64,000 nt of DNA from VGBV01 sp963780395 (GTDB lineage Bacteria; Actinomycetota; Thermoleophilia; Solirubrobacterales; 70-9), in assembly GCA_963780395.1 (NCBI GenBank), contig CAWABY010000015.1, positions 1-64,000 on the forward strand, in the 5' to 3' direction. Positions 9,334 through 18,515 of this stretch are shown here, piece by piece. The translations under genes were made by a program, and so were the position numbers. Position 1 is the stretch's first letter. Every line of letters begins with the position of its first letter. Under the pieces are notes generated by a model. It saw only the letters and a program-made list of their open reading frames with translations. It had not been told where the DNA came from and made no database searches.

Positions 9334-10401
9334 GTGAGCCGCCGATACTTCATCGCCTGCCTCTCGCTCTGTGCGCTGCTCGCGCTCGCGCCCGCTGCGC
9401 ATGCCCGCGGCACCAAGGCGATCTGGGGCCCGGCCAAGAACGCCAGCGACCAGCCCAACCCCGGCGCCAGCCTCTTCCCAACCTACAAGCAGCTCGGGGT
9501 GGATATCTACCAGTTCCAGATCCCCTGGAACGAGGTGGCGCCGACCCGGCCGGCCGACCCACGCAATCCAGCCGACCCCGCCTACAACTGGTCGAGCCTC
9601 TATGACTTCATCGTCAGCGAGGCGGCCGCCAACCAGATCGCACTCGCAGCGCGGGTGCACGGCAGCCCTCCCTGGGCGAACGGGGGCTTCAGCCCAATCT
9701 GGGTCCCGAGCAATTCGCAGGACCTGGCCGATTTCATGTACGCGGCGAGCCTCCGGTTCCCGTCGATCAAACGCTGGATGGTCTGGGGCGAGCCCGGCAA
9801 GGGCGACTCCTTCCAACCCCAGGGAGCGAAGTTGGCCCCCAGGCTCTACGCGAAGCTGCTCGCGGCCGCCTATCCGGCCCTGAAGCAGGCGAGCGCGAGC
9901 AACATCGTGATCGGCGGCATGACCCACAACGGGGGCGACGTGAAGCCGCCGATCTTCATCCGCAACATGAAGCTGAAGAACGGCAAGCGCCCGCCGATGG
10001 ACCTGTACGGGCACAACCCGTTCGATCCCAGGCCCCCGAAGCTCAAACAGAGCCCGATCGGCAAGTTCCGCGGGCTCAACGACGTCGACACCCTCTGGAG
10101 CGAGATCAAGGCCGCCTACGGGAAACAGAAGAAAAGGCGCCCGAAAGGCCTCTTCTTGTCCGAGTTCACGGTCCAGTCAGACCACGACTCCGGGGTCTTC
10201 GCGTTCCACGTCTCGCGCGCGGAGCAGGCCAAGCGCCTGACCGGCGCCTTCAAGCTGGCGCGCAAGCTCAAGTACGTCAACACGCTCGGCTGGTTCTCGC
10301 TCTACGACTACCCGGCCAGCGCCGACAACCCCGCCTGGGGCCTGCTCACCTACGAGGGCGAGCAAAAGCCCGCGTTCGCGGCCTACGCGGCCGTCCCCTA
10401 G
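9334..10401 (+). CDS. Secreted clan GH-A type glycoside hydrolase, copy 3
   Basis: 355 aa from the GTG at 9334, chosen because it gives a clean signal peptide (VSRRYFIACLSLCALLALA...AHA). An upstream in-frame GTG at 9286 would add 16 residues. The mature protein starts with KAIWGPAKN as in copy 2 and keeps the landmarks of the group: YQFQIPWNEV, RWMVWGEPG with the putative acid/base Glu, LYGHNPFD, and LFLSEFTVQSD with the putative nucleophile. A short basic stretch KQKKRRPKG precedes the nucleophile strand, at the position where copy 1 has its long lysine tract. Tandem to copy 2 with 80 bases between them, so probably a recent duplication. Confidence 0.8.
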   Translation: MSRRYFIACLSLCALLALAPAAHARGTKAIWGPAKNASDQPNPGASLFPTYKQLGVDIYQFQIPWNEVAPTRPADPRNPADPAYNWSSLYDFIVSEAAANQIALAARVHGSPPWANGGFSPIWVPSNSQDLADFMYAASLRFPSIKRWMVWGEPGKGDSFQPQGAKLAPRLYAKLLAAAYPALKQASASNIVIGGMTHNGGDVKPPIFIRNMKLKNGKRPPMDLYGHNPFDPRPPKLKQSPIGKFRGLNDVDTLWSEIKAAYGKQKKRRPKGLFLSEFTVQSDHDSGVFAFHVSRAEQAKRLTGAFKLARKLKYVNTLGWFSLYDYPASADNPAWGLLTYEGEQKPAFAAYAAVP

Positions 10402-10410
10402 GCGCGATCC

Positions 10411-10430
10411 GGCGGGCGGCGGCGCCCGCC
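10411..10430 (+). terminator. GC stem-loop after glycosidase copy 3
   Basis: GGCGGGC / GCCCGCC with a 6-base loop, nine bases after the stop codon. No T-run follows. It is likely the end of the glycosidase transcription unit. Confidence 0.5.
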
Positions 10431-10438
10431 TGGACAAT

Positions 10439-10475
10439 CGTTCGTTTGACGCGAACCGAACGAGGGTTCAAGATC
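10439..10475 (+). promoter_or_regulatory. Inverted repeat and candidate promoter upstream of legB-like gene
   Basis: CGTTCG at 10439-10444 and CGAACG at 10457-10462 are inverted. TTGACG inside the repeat (10446-10451) could serve as a -35 box, with AAGATC at 10470-10475 as a poor -10 after 18 bases. The overlap of repeat and -35 would suit a repressor site. Judged by eye only. Confidence 0.3.
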
Positions 10476-10525
10476 GCTGAGGGGGCTATGCGATCGCCTC
10501 GACACCGCCGGCGATCCTGACGGGC

Positions 10526-11623
10526 ATGCAAGACGACATCAACCACAACGGCAACGGCCACAACGGAAACGGGCGGATGCCGGCAGGGCTGCCGGATACC
10601 CTGGGCCGCACCTTGGAGCGGTCCGAGAGAGAACCGGCGTTGAACGGACGCCGTGTGGCGGTCACGGGCGCGGGCGGCTTCATTGGAAGCCACCTGGTCG
10701 AGGCCCTGGTAGAGGCGGGCGCCAGCGTCCGGGCGATGGTTCGCTACAACGCTCGCGGCGACCGCGGCGCGCTCGAGTGGATCGACCCCGGGGTGCGCGA
10801 GAACATCGACGTGCAGGCCGGCGACATCCGCAGCAGCGAGTCGGTCGCGCAGGCGCTGGAGGGCTGCGAGCTCGTCTTCCACCTCGCCAGCCAGATAGCG
10901 GTGCCCAATTCCTACCTCGACCCCCGAACCTTCATCGAGACGAACACGATCGGCGCCCTCAACGTCGCTCAGGTTTGCCGGGCCAACGGCGTAGAGCGCA
11001 TGGTCCACACATCCAGCTCGGAGACCTATGGGACCGCGCAGCAGGTGCCGATCACCGAGGACCATCCGCTCTCGGCCCAATCCCCGTACGCGGCCAGCAA
11101 GATCGGGGCCGACCAGGTCGTGCTCAGCTTCGTGCGATCGCTGGATCTGCGCGCCACGGTCGTGCGGCCGTTCAACACCTTCGGGCCGCGCCAGTCAGCG
11201 CGCTCGGTGATCCCGACGATCATCTCGCAGGCGCTGCACGGCGACGTGATCAGGCTCGGCTCCCTGGGGCCGCGCCGGGACTTCACCTACGTCAGCGACA
11301 CCGTCCGCGGCTTCATCCACCTGGGCACGAGCGACCGGACCCTCGGTGAAACCGTTCAGCTGGGCACCGGGCGGGACATCTCGATCCAGGAGCTGGTCGA
11401 GGAGCTGTCCCACGTGATGGGCCGTGAGCTGGTTGTGGAGACCGACGAGTCCAGGGTGCGCCCGGTCAACGGCGAGGTGCTTCGCCTGGTCGCGAGCGCT
11501 GAGCGGGCGCGGCGGCTGACCGGGTGGGAGCCGCAGGTGCCGCTGCGGGACGGGCTCTTCGAGACGGTCCACTGGGTGACCGAGCACCTCGATCGCTACC
11601 GCGTCGGCGAGCACTCCATCTGA
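10526..11623 (+). CDS. legB: NAD-dependent nucleotide-sugar 4,6-dehydratase, LegB-like
   Basis: 365 aa extended SDR enzyme. It would oxidise at C4 and dehydrate C5/C6 of a nucleotide-activated hexose, the first step to 6-deoxy amino sugars such as legionaminic acid. The Rossmann motif TGAGGFIGS is at residues 47-55. The catalytic triad is visible as Ser163-165, Tyr188 and Lys192 (SPYAASK). MVRYNARGDRGALEW, FNTFGPRQSARSVIPTII and RRDFTYVSDT match the LegB subgroup rather than RmlB or GalE. Residues 1-40 are an unusual hydrophilic extension with His-Asn-Gly repeats before the first beta strand; a GTG or ATG closer to the fold may be the real start. It supplies a precursor for the polysaccharide locus upstream. 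Confidence 0.75.
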   Translation: MQDDINHNGNGHNGNGRMPAGLPDTLGRTLERSEREPALNGRRVAVTGAGGFIGSHLVEALVEAGASVRAMVRYNARGDRGALEWIDPGVRENIDVQAGDIRSSESVAQALEGCELVFHLASQIAVPNSYLDPRTFIETNTIGALNVAQVCRANGVERMVHTSSSETYGTAQQVPITEDHPLSAQSPYAASKIGADQVVLSFVRSLDLRATVVRPFNTFGPRQSARSVIPTIISQALHGDVIRLGSLGPRRDFTYVSDTVRGFIHLGTSDRTLGETVQLGTGRDISIQELVEELSHVMGRELVVETDESRVRPVNGEVLRLVASAERARRLTGWEPQVPLRDGLFETVHWVTEHLDRYRVGEHSI

Positions 11624-11641
11624 GAACCAGCGGGTGCCGAT

Positions 11642-12697
11642 TCAGGCGATCGCGGCGCCCTCGGGCACCCTGACCAGGTCGCGGTCGGCCAGCAGCTGGG
11701 CGACCTGGACGGCGTTGGTCGCGGCGCCCTTGCGCAGGTTGTCGCCGACAACCCAGAGGTTGAGGCAGCGCTCGTGCGACGGATCGCGCCGGATGCGCCC
11801 GACCAGCACCTCGTCGCGGCCCTCGACCGCGATCGGAAGCGGGTAGATGCCCTCAGCGGGGTCGTCGAGCACGACCAGTCCGGGTGAGCCCGAGAGCAGC
11901 TCCCGGCAGTCCTCGGGGGAGAGGTCCTTCTTGGTCTGCACGTTGACCGACTCCGAGTGCCCGGTCACGACCGGCACGCGGACGCAGGTGGAGGAGACCC
12001 CGACGTCTTCGGAGAGATCGAGGATCTTGCGCGTCTCGCGCATCACCTTGCGCTCCTCGGTCGTGTAGTCGTCGCCGTCGAGGAACTGCTCCACCTGGGG
12101 CAGTACGTTGAAAGCGACCTGGTGAGGAAAGACCTCGGCCTCTGGCTCCTTGCCGTCCAGGATCGCGCGCGTCTGCTCCTTCAACTCCTTGATCGCCTCG
12201 CGACCGGTGCCCGATACCGACTGGTAGGTGGAGACGACCAGGCGCTCCAGCTCCGCGGCGTCGTGGATGGGCTTCAGCGCGACCATCAGCTGCATCGTCG
12301 TGCAGTTGGGGTTCGCGACCAGGCCGCTGTGGCCCTCCGCCGCGTCGTCGTTGACGTCGGCGACGACCAGCGGCACGTCGTCGTGCATGCGCCAGTAGCT
12401 GGTGTTGTCGACGACCACGGCGCCGGCCTCGATCAGCTTCGGGGCCCACTCGGCGCTCACCTTTCCGCCCGCGGAGGCGAGCGCGATGTCGAGCCCCTGG
12501 ATCGTCTCCGGGGTCAGCGGCACGCACTCGAGGTCCGAGCCGTCGAAAGAGACCTTCTTGCCGGCCGAGCGCTCGGAGGCGAATGGCACGACCTCGCGGG
12601 CGGGGAAGTCCCGCTCGGCCAGCACCTCGAGGATGGTGGAGCCGACGGCGCCCGTCGCGCCGACAACCCCGACTCTGTATCCGTTCTTTGCGCTCAC
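11642..12697 (-). CDS. asd: Aspartate-semialdehyde dehydrogenase
   Basis: 351 aa, GTG start at 12697. It catalyses NADPH-dependent reduction of aspartyl phosphate to aspartate semialdehyde for lysine/DAP, threonine and methionine synthesis. The NADP loop GATGAVGS is at residues 13-20, the catalytic Cys132 lies in NPNCTTMQ, and the catalytic His247 in TGHSES. Length and order of motifs are normal for the bacterial family. It converges with the legB-like gene (18 bases between stops). Its usual operon partner lysC lies 3.2 kb upstream on the same strand, separated by the beta-helix gene. Confidence 0.95.
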   Translation of the reverse strand: MSAKNGYRVGVVGATGAVGSTILEVLAERDFPAREVVPFASERSAGKKVSFDGSDLECVPLTPETIQGLDIALASAGGKVSAEWAPKLIEAGAVVVDNTSYWRMHDDVPLVVADVNDDAAEGHSGLVANPNCTTMQLMVALKPIHDAAELERLVVSTYQSVSGTGREAIKELKEQTRAILDGKEPEAEVFPHQVAFNVLPQVEQFLDGDDYTTEERKVMRETRKILDLSEDVGVSSTCVRVPVVTGHSESVNVQTKKDLSPEDCRELLSGSPGLVVLDDPAEGIYPLPIAVEGRDEVLVGRIRRDPSHERCLNLWVVGDNLRKGAATNAVQVAQLLADRDLVRVPEGAAIA

Positions 12698-12756
12698 GCC
12701 TCACAGGGTACGGGGGCGGGGCCCCGGAGCTACCCCGGCGTGACCATGCTCACGGG

Positions 12757-15700
12757 TCAGTCGAGGTGCTTGCAGTGGCGGCGGTGCTTGCCGTGGCGGC
12801 CGTGCTTGCGCTTCCAGGGCTTGTGGCAATGCTTCGGCTTCGGCTTGGTCGAGACGACCGGGCAGCCGTTGGCCATCGTCCCTGCCTGGGTCGGGCACGC
12901 GTCCAGCAGGTCGAGCAGAGCGTCGCCGTCTGAGTTCGGGCAGGCGACGTAGGTTTCGGACGGGACGGTGTCCACGGTGGCGGTGTCTGTGCCGCCCCCC
13001 GTGCAGTCGATCGTGTCGCTGAGGCCGTCCTGGGCGGCGGCGACGTCGCCGCCCGCGCCGAGCGCCAGCAGGTCCAAGCCCCCGGCGCCGGTCAGCGTGT
13101 CGTTGCCGCCTGCTCCGCTGAGCGCGTTGGGGCCGGCGTTCCCGACCAGGGTGTCATCCTGCGCCGACCCGGTCGCGTTCTCGATCGCCGCCAGAGAATC
13201 GCCGCCCTGGGTGCCGCTGGCCGCGCCGGTGGCGAGGTTGACGTTGACGGCGCCCCCGGTCGAGTAGACGGCGGTGTCGGCGTCGTCGCCGCCGTCGAGG
13301 GGGTCGGCCTCGCCGCGGCCGTCGAGCTGGTCGGCGCCCGCTCCCCCGAAGAGGGCGTTGGGGGCGGCGTCGCCGGTGAGTGAGTCGGCCCCTGCCCCGC
13401 CGGTCAGGTGCTCGACGCCGTTGGCGAGATTGTCCCCCGCGCCGTCGCCCGCGCCGCCGTTGCCGCTCGGAGCTCCGACCGTAGCCGCCACGGGCTCGGC
13501 CGCGGAGCGGTCCTCGTAGCTGACGGTGTCGGCTCCGCCCAGGCCCAGGAGCGCGTCGGGGCCGGGCCCGCCGATCAGCCTGTCGTCGCCGCCGTTGCCG
13601 ATCAGGCCGTTGGCGCCGCCGTCGCCGATCAGCAGGTCGGCGCCCGAGCCGCCCTCGATCTCCTCGATGTCGGGCGCGATCACGTCGCCCTCGCAGTTGT
13701 CCCCGTCCGGGCAGTCCTCGCCGTCCAGCTCGGAGCCGCCGATGTCGGCGACGATCGCATTGGCCCGTCCCTGGTAGGAGAGCCTGTCGGTCCCCGTGCC
13801 GCCGCCGACCTGGTCGGAGCCGTTCGCCGAAGGGCCCTCGCTGATGGTGTCGTCGCCCGCGTCTCCGCAGAGCCTGTCGTCGCCCGCGCCGCCGTTGATC
13901 GTGTCGCCGCCGCCGAGGCCGACGATGACGTCTGCGAACGGCGTCCCGGTCAAGGTCTCGCCGGCCGGCGTGCCGACCATCTTCGCCGCTGCGCCGAGGC
14001 AGCTGATGCGCTCGTAGGCGCCCGAGTCGCAATCGGTCGGATAGGGGCGCGGGAAGCCGCGCTCGTCGACCGGCAGCGGGTTCAGGAGCTCGTCATCGCA
14101 GCTCGCGGCAGGGACCCTGTCGACCGCGGCGCTGGTCGCCCCCAGGGCCTGGGTCAGAAGCGGCTGTTCGAGTCCGGTCAGGCCGACGTCGGTGCCGCCG
14201 TTGTCGGCGAGCGCGCCGAGCTGGGGGTTGACGTTCTGGACGTCGCCGTCGCCGAGCACCGAGTCGAGGCCGCAGCTTGTGCCGCGAGCGACGTTGAAAC
14301 CGCCACTCGCGACGGTGCCGCCGCAGACATCGGCCGCGTTCGCCGCATCCAGCACCGACCCCCGGGCCGAGAGGGTGCCGCTGCCGGCGAAGACCGCGTC
14401 CCCGCCCGAGGTCTCGGCCGTGTTCGCCGCGACCGTCGAATGGATCAGCTCGATGTCGCCTGCGCTGGCGCGGATGCCGCCGCCCTGCGAGGTGTCCACG
14501 CCGGAGGTGAAGACGCCGTTGCCGCTGACGGTGGTGTTGACGATCGTGGCGCCGCCGCCCGGGGCGGGCTCGTTGTCCAGGCCGCCTCCGCGCGCCTGGG
14601 TGGCCCCGACGGCGTCGTTCCCGGAGATCGTGCTGCCGCGAATCACCAGGTCGCCGCCGCTGTTCTGAACCCCTCCGCCGCTGGCGGTCCCGAAGGCGTT
14701 GCCGATGGCGGCGTTGTCGGTGATGATCGAGTCCGTGATGCGCCCGTCGCCGCCGAGGTAGACGCCGCCGCCGATCGCCGGACGCGGTGCCCATCTGCAG
14801 CGTCTGATTGGAGGCGACCTCGCTCGAGTCGAGCGTCAGGTCCCCGCCCCCAACGTAGATGGCGCCGCCGATCGCGCTGATGCCGCCGGAATGGGAGACG
14901 AAGTTCTGGAACAGACGGGAGTCGGTGACCACGAGCGCGTCGTCGGCCGGCGCCTGCATGTAGATGCCGCCGCCACGCTCGGCGCCGTCGAAGCCGTTGG
15001 AGGTGAGGTCGGAGGAGCTGACGCTCAGGTCCTGGCCCGCGGCGGTGACGAGGATCGCGACGCCCGCTCCGTTGCCGCCACGCGTTGAGCACGTCGTTGG
15101 CGGAGATCGTCGTGTCGCTGATCTCGAGGGCGTCCGTGCCGGCGCTGCCCTGATACGCGATGCCGCCGCCGCATGGCGCCCCCGAGGTTCGCCGTCCCGG
15201 CGCCGTTGTCCTCGGATCTCGCTGCCGGTGACGGTGAGGCTTCCCTTCGCTCGGATGCCGCCGCCATCGGTCCCGGCGGAGCTTTCGCGGACCTCCGAGT
15301 CCAGCAACCGTCAGCGAGGTGCCGGCCTCGGTCGAGATCGCTCCACCCGGCCCGCTCGCCTCCGAGCCCGGCCTTGAGCTCGACTTCCTGGATCGTCGCC
15401 GCGCCGGCGCGCAGGTCGAAGATCCGGGTCATGAAGCTGCCGCTGATCAGAGTGTGGCCCGCGGTCTCGATGCCGTCGACGACCAGGGCGCCCCCGCCGG
15501 TGATATCGAGGTCGCCGGCGGAGTTGGTGTCGTCCTCGCCGCTGCGGGTGAGGTCGAATACCCCATCCGGCACCGCGACCGTGTCGGCCCCATAGCCGGC
15601 CGCGGTGCAGCCGTCGAAGTCCGCGTTCGTGTTGGCCGCCTGGATCGCCTCGCGCAGCGAGCAGTCGCCCCCGTCGCCGAACTCGTCCGCGGTCGTGTCG

Positions 15701-15822
15701 ACGTTGATCGTCGCGGCCCCGGCCGCGCCCGGCAGCAGCGCAAGCGCCACCGCGGCGCCGACGGCGATCCTCAATATTTGTTTTGCGATAGGCCGATCCA
15801 TGGCCGCCCCTACGGATGCCAT
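12757..15822 (-). CDS. CSLREA-type beta-helix surface protein with RTX repeats, multiply frameshifted
   Basis: Roughly 1,020 aa if the shifts are repaired. It starts near ATG 15822 (an ATG at 15801 is also possible) with a signal peptide, then TINVDTTADEFGDGG and the CSLREAI motif that defines this secreted family. A right-handed beta-helix follows, with repeated GGG[IV]Y / TVTGSEI / SNQT-type rungs. The C-terminal half carries glycine-aspartate calcium-binding nonapeptides (for example GGAGDDRLCG, GGSGADLLIG) and a thrombospondin-type-3-like SDGDALLDLLDACP near the end. The frame changes about six times between 15345 and 14784 (near 15340, 15300, 15215, 15175, 15083 and 14784); downstream, 2 kb are open. 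It is probably an extracellular or cell-surface adhesin. The shifts are probably assembly errors in GC-rich repeats, but decay of the N-terminal half cannot be excluded. Confidence 0.75.
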
Positions 15823-15870
15823 CGGCCCTGCCCGGCCCTGCCTGGCCGAGGCGGCGCCGGCTAGCCGAAT

Positions 15871-17163
15871 CTATGAGGAGACAGTCGGGCGGTGTTCGGT
15901 GCCGGTCGGCTCTTCCTTGCGGATCGCGTCCTCGCCGAGGTCGAAGGCCTTGTGCAGGGCCTTGACCGCGTCGTCCACGCGGTCGGCCGAGATCACGCAG
16001 GAGATCTTGATCGGCGAGGTGGAGATCATCTCGATGTTGATCTCCTGCTCGCCGAGCGTCTCGAAGACCTTGGCGGCGACGCCGGGGTGGCTGCGCATGC
16101 CGGCTCCGACGATCGAGACCTTGCCGGTGTGCGGGGCGGTCTGGACGTCCTCGCTGACCTTGAGCCCCTCGAGCGCCTCGAGTGCCCCGGGCAGGTCGTC
16201 GCTCTCGACCGTGAACGAGAGGTCCGCGCCGTCGTCGTTCGAGACGGGCTCGTTCTGGATGATCATGTCGACGTTGACGTTGGCATCGGCCAGGGCGCGC
16301 AGGATGCGCCCGGCGACGCCGGGCTCGTCGCGGACGCCTGTCAGCGTCACGCGGGCCTCGTCGGTCGAGTGGGTCACGGCTGTTACCAGGGGTCGTTCCA
16401 AGGTCTCCTGCTCCGAGACGACGAGGGTACCCGGACCATCCTCGCTGGAGCTGCGGCAGTGGATCTGGACACCGTGGTTACGCGCGTACTCGACGGAGCG
16501 CAGCTGCAGCACCTTGGCCCCCGAGGCCGCCATCTCCAGCATCTCCTCGTAGGAGACGACCGGAAGCTTGCGCGCATCGGGCACGATGCGGGGATCGGCG
16601 CTGTAGACGCCTGAGACGTCGGTGTAGATCTCGCAGACCTCGCCGCCCAGGGCGGCGGCCACCGCAACCGCCGTGGTGTCCGAGCCACCACGGCCGAGCG
16701 TGGTCACGTCGCGGCTGTCGGTGCTGACGCCCTGGAAGCCGGCGACCAGCACGATCGAGTCCTCCTCCAGCGCCTCTCGGATGCGGTCGGCCCGGACGTC
16801 GAGGATGCGCGCCTTGGTGTGCGTGGAGTCGGTCACGATCCCCGCCTGCGAGCCGGTCAGCGAGATCGCCTTGTGGCCCAGCTCGACGATCGCCATCGCG
16901 CAGAGCGCGCAGCTGATGCGCTCCCCGGTGGACAGCAGCATGTCCATCTCGCGCGGATCGGGACGCTCGGCGACCTCCTTTGCCATGGCGGCGAGCTCGT
17001 CGGTCGTCTTGCCGCGCGCCGAGAGCACCGCGACGACGCTCTTGCCCTCTTCGCGGGCGGCGACGATGCGCGCGGCGGCGCGCTTGATCTGCTCGGCGCC
17101 CGCCACCGAGGTGCCGCCGAACTTCATCACCACGATCTCCGCGCTCTTGGCCTGGGTCGCCAT
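15871..17163 (-). CDS. lysC: Aspartate kinase
   Basis: 430 aa, ATG start at 17163. It phosphorylates aspartate, the committed step of the aspartate family of amino acids. The kinase signature KFGGTSV is at residues 14-20, followed by LSARGKTTDELAA, LSTGERIS and GRGGSDTTAVA. The C-terminal 170 residues hold two ACT domains (RVTLTGVRDEPGVAGRI and KVSIVGAGMRSHPGV), which bind the feedback inhibitors lysine and/or threonine. An internal alternative start for a beta-type subunit is possible, as in other actinobacteria, but was not resolved. Divergent from the GH3-like gene at 17212. Confidence 0.95.
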   Translation of the reverse strand: MATQAKSAEIVVMKFGGTSVAGAEQIKRAAARIVAAREEGKSVVAVLSARGKTTDELAAMAKEVAERPDPREMDMLLSTGERISCALCAMAIVELGHKAISLTGSQAGIVTDSTHTKARILDVRADRIREALEEDSIVLVAGFQGVSTDSRDVTTLGRGGSDTTAVAVAAALGGEVCEIYTDVSGVYSADPRIVPDARKLPVVSYEEMLEMAASGAKVLQLRSVEYARNHGVQIHCRSSSEDGPGTLVVSEQETLERPLVTAVTHSTDEARVTLTGVRDEPGVAGRILRALADANVNVDMIIQNEPVSNDDGADLSFTVESDDLPGALEALEGLKVSEDVQTAPHTGKVSIVGAGMRSHPGVAAKVFETLGEQEINIEMISTSPIKISCVISADRVDDAVKALHKAFDLGEDAIRKEEPTGTEHRPTVSS

Positions 17164-17211
17164 CGTGGGCTGAGGATAGGGCCGGAATCAGTCATCTAGG
17201 ATCGCCGCGCG

Positions 17212-18435
17212 ATGGCTGACCCGGAGGAAACGACCCTGGGCGCATGGTGGCGCAAGGTTCGCTCTCGTCTGCCCACCTCACCCCTGCCGAAGCGCTGGGA
17301 CACCCGCGTCGGGCGGCTGGCGGTCGCGGGCGCGATCGTGCTGGTGCTGGGCGGCGCGCTGGCCGCGATCCTGGCTCTGGGCGGGGGCGATGACGATCAG
17401 GGCGATGCTGCGATCAAAGCCGCCGCCCCCGTCGAAAAGGCGGCCAAGGGCCTGAGCCCGGTTCAGGAGGTCGATGCCGTGGTCGTCTCGGGTTTCGAGA
17501 GCTCGGACTCCGGCGCCAAGCTCGCCCGCGGCGCCCAGCTCGGCGGGCTGCTGGTCGGTCCCGAGGACTGGTTCGGCACCTTCAAGGGCCGGACCTTGCT
17601 CTCGCGGCTGCGCGCGCAGAGCGCAGCCGGTGGGCGCATCCCGCCGCTGATCGTCGGCCTCCAGGAGGGAGGGGTCTACCGCGCCTACCCCGGACTGCCC
17701 CCGGCCCTGGGACAGCGCGAGATCGCGGCCACCAACGATCCGGCCAAGGCGATCGAGTGGGCGACGAGCACCGGCCGCGCAATGGCGAAGGCCGGATTCG
17801 ACCTCAACCTGGCCCCGATCGCGGACGTCGCCACGCTCGACAGCGCGCTCAGCGACCGCGCGTTCAGCGACGACCCCGAGCTGGTCACAGCGATGACCGC
17901 GGCCTCCGTGCGGGGGTGTCGCGACTCGGGCCTGGCCTGCGCCACTCCCTACTTCCCCGGGCTCGGGGCCGCCTCGGGCAGCACCGCCGTCGGTCCCGCC
18001 ACCGTGGGCCTGGACGCCGCCACCCTCGACGTCCGCGACCTCGCACCCTTCCGGGCGGCGATCGCCGAGAAGGTCCCCGCGATCGTCGTCTCGCTCGCCC
18101 TCTACGCCGCCTATGACCCGGTCACCCCCGGCGCGCTCTCCCCCGCGATCGTGTCCGGCCTGCTTCGCGACCAGCTCGGCTTCAAGGGGGTGGCGATCAG
18201 CGACGACCTCTCCGCCGGGGGCCCGGCGACGGGACTGCCCGCCCCCGAGGCCGCCGTTCAGGCCCTGGCGGCCGGGATCGACCTGGTCGTCGTCAGCGAT
18301 CCCGCCGAGGCGGCGAAGGTGCGCGAGGCGATCCTGAAGGCGGCCCGCTCGGGGGCCATCCCGACCGCTCGCCTGATGGAGGCGATCGCGCGCGTGCTGT
18401 CGCTGAAGCAGCGGCTGGGCCTGCTCCCCGATTGA
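17212..18435 (+). CDS. Membrane-anchored GH3-fold protein lacking the NagZ His/Asp pair
   Basis: 407 aa. One transmembrane segment (about 36-57) would anchor a large extracytoplasmic domain. The domain aligns with GH3 beta-N-acetylhexosaminidases (NagZ type): GGLLVGPEDW, PPLIVGLQEGG, GFDLNLAPIADV and the nucleophile strand VAISDDLSAGG with Asp331/332. The canonical KHFPG motif appears only as PYFPGLG (247-252), so the Lys-His is lost. The following loop lacks the D-x-H that supplies the acid/base in NagZ. The fold is secure, but hydrolytic activity is doubtful or uses a different residue. A role in peptidoglycan binding or turnover is inference. Confidence 0.7.
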   Translation: MADPEETTLGAWWRKVRSRLPTSPLPKRWDTRVGRLAVAGAIVLVLGGALAAILALGGGDDDQGDAAIKAAAPVEKAAKGLSPVQEVDAVVVSGFESSDSGAKLARGAQLGGLLVGPEDWFGTFKGRTLLSRLRAQSAAGGRIPPLIVGLQEGGVYRAYPGLPPALGQREIAATNDPAKAIEWATSTGRAMAKAGFDLNLAPIADVATLDSALSDRAFSDDPELVTAMTAASVRGCRDSGLACATPYFPGLGAASGSTAVGPATVGLDAATLDVRDLAPFRAAIAEKVPAIVVSLALYAAYDPVTPGALSPAIVSGLLRDQLGFKGVAISDDLSAGGPATGLPAPEAAVQALAAGIDLVVVSDPAEAAKVREAILKAARSGAIPTARLMEAIARVLSLKQRLGLLPD

Positions 18436-18486
18436 GCCGGCGATTCGGGGCGAGCGGCCACATCGGTGACGAAGATCACTGAGACG

Positions 18487-18507
18487 TATGTATCTGCCTG
18501 ATACATA
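18487..18507 (+). promoter_or_regulatory. Palindromic operator at the start of the PadR gene
   Basis: TATGTATC at 18487-18494 and GATACATA at 18500-18507 form a perfect 8-bp inverted repeat with a 5-base spacer. It includes the ATGT...ACAT core typical of PadR-family sites. It overlaps the first candidate ATG of the padR gene, so autorepression of the padR-MMPL operon is likely. Confidence 0.6.
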
Positions 18508-18515
18508 TGGTTCCG

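Noticed and set aside
12960..14000. Short-period repeats that could suggest a CRISPR or tandem-repeat array
   Set aside because: The periodicity is that of calcium-binding nonapeptide codons in an open frame; there are no identical repeats with unique spacers. No CRISPR array or cas gene was seen anywhere in the window.
13408..14880. 490-codon plus-strand frame opposite the RTX/beta-helix gene
   Set aside because: Ala/Val/Asp-rich shadow of the repeats; no family features and no start context.
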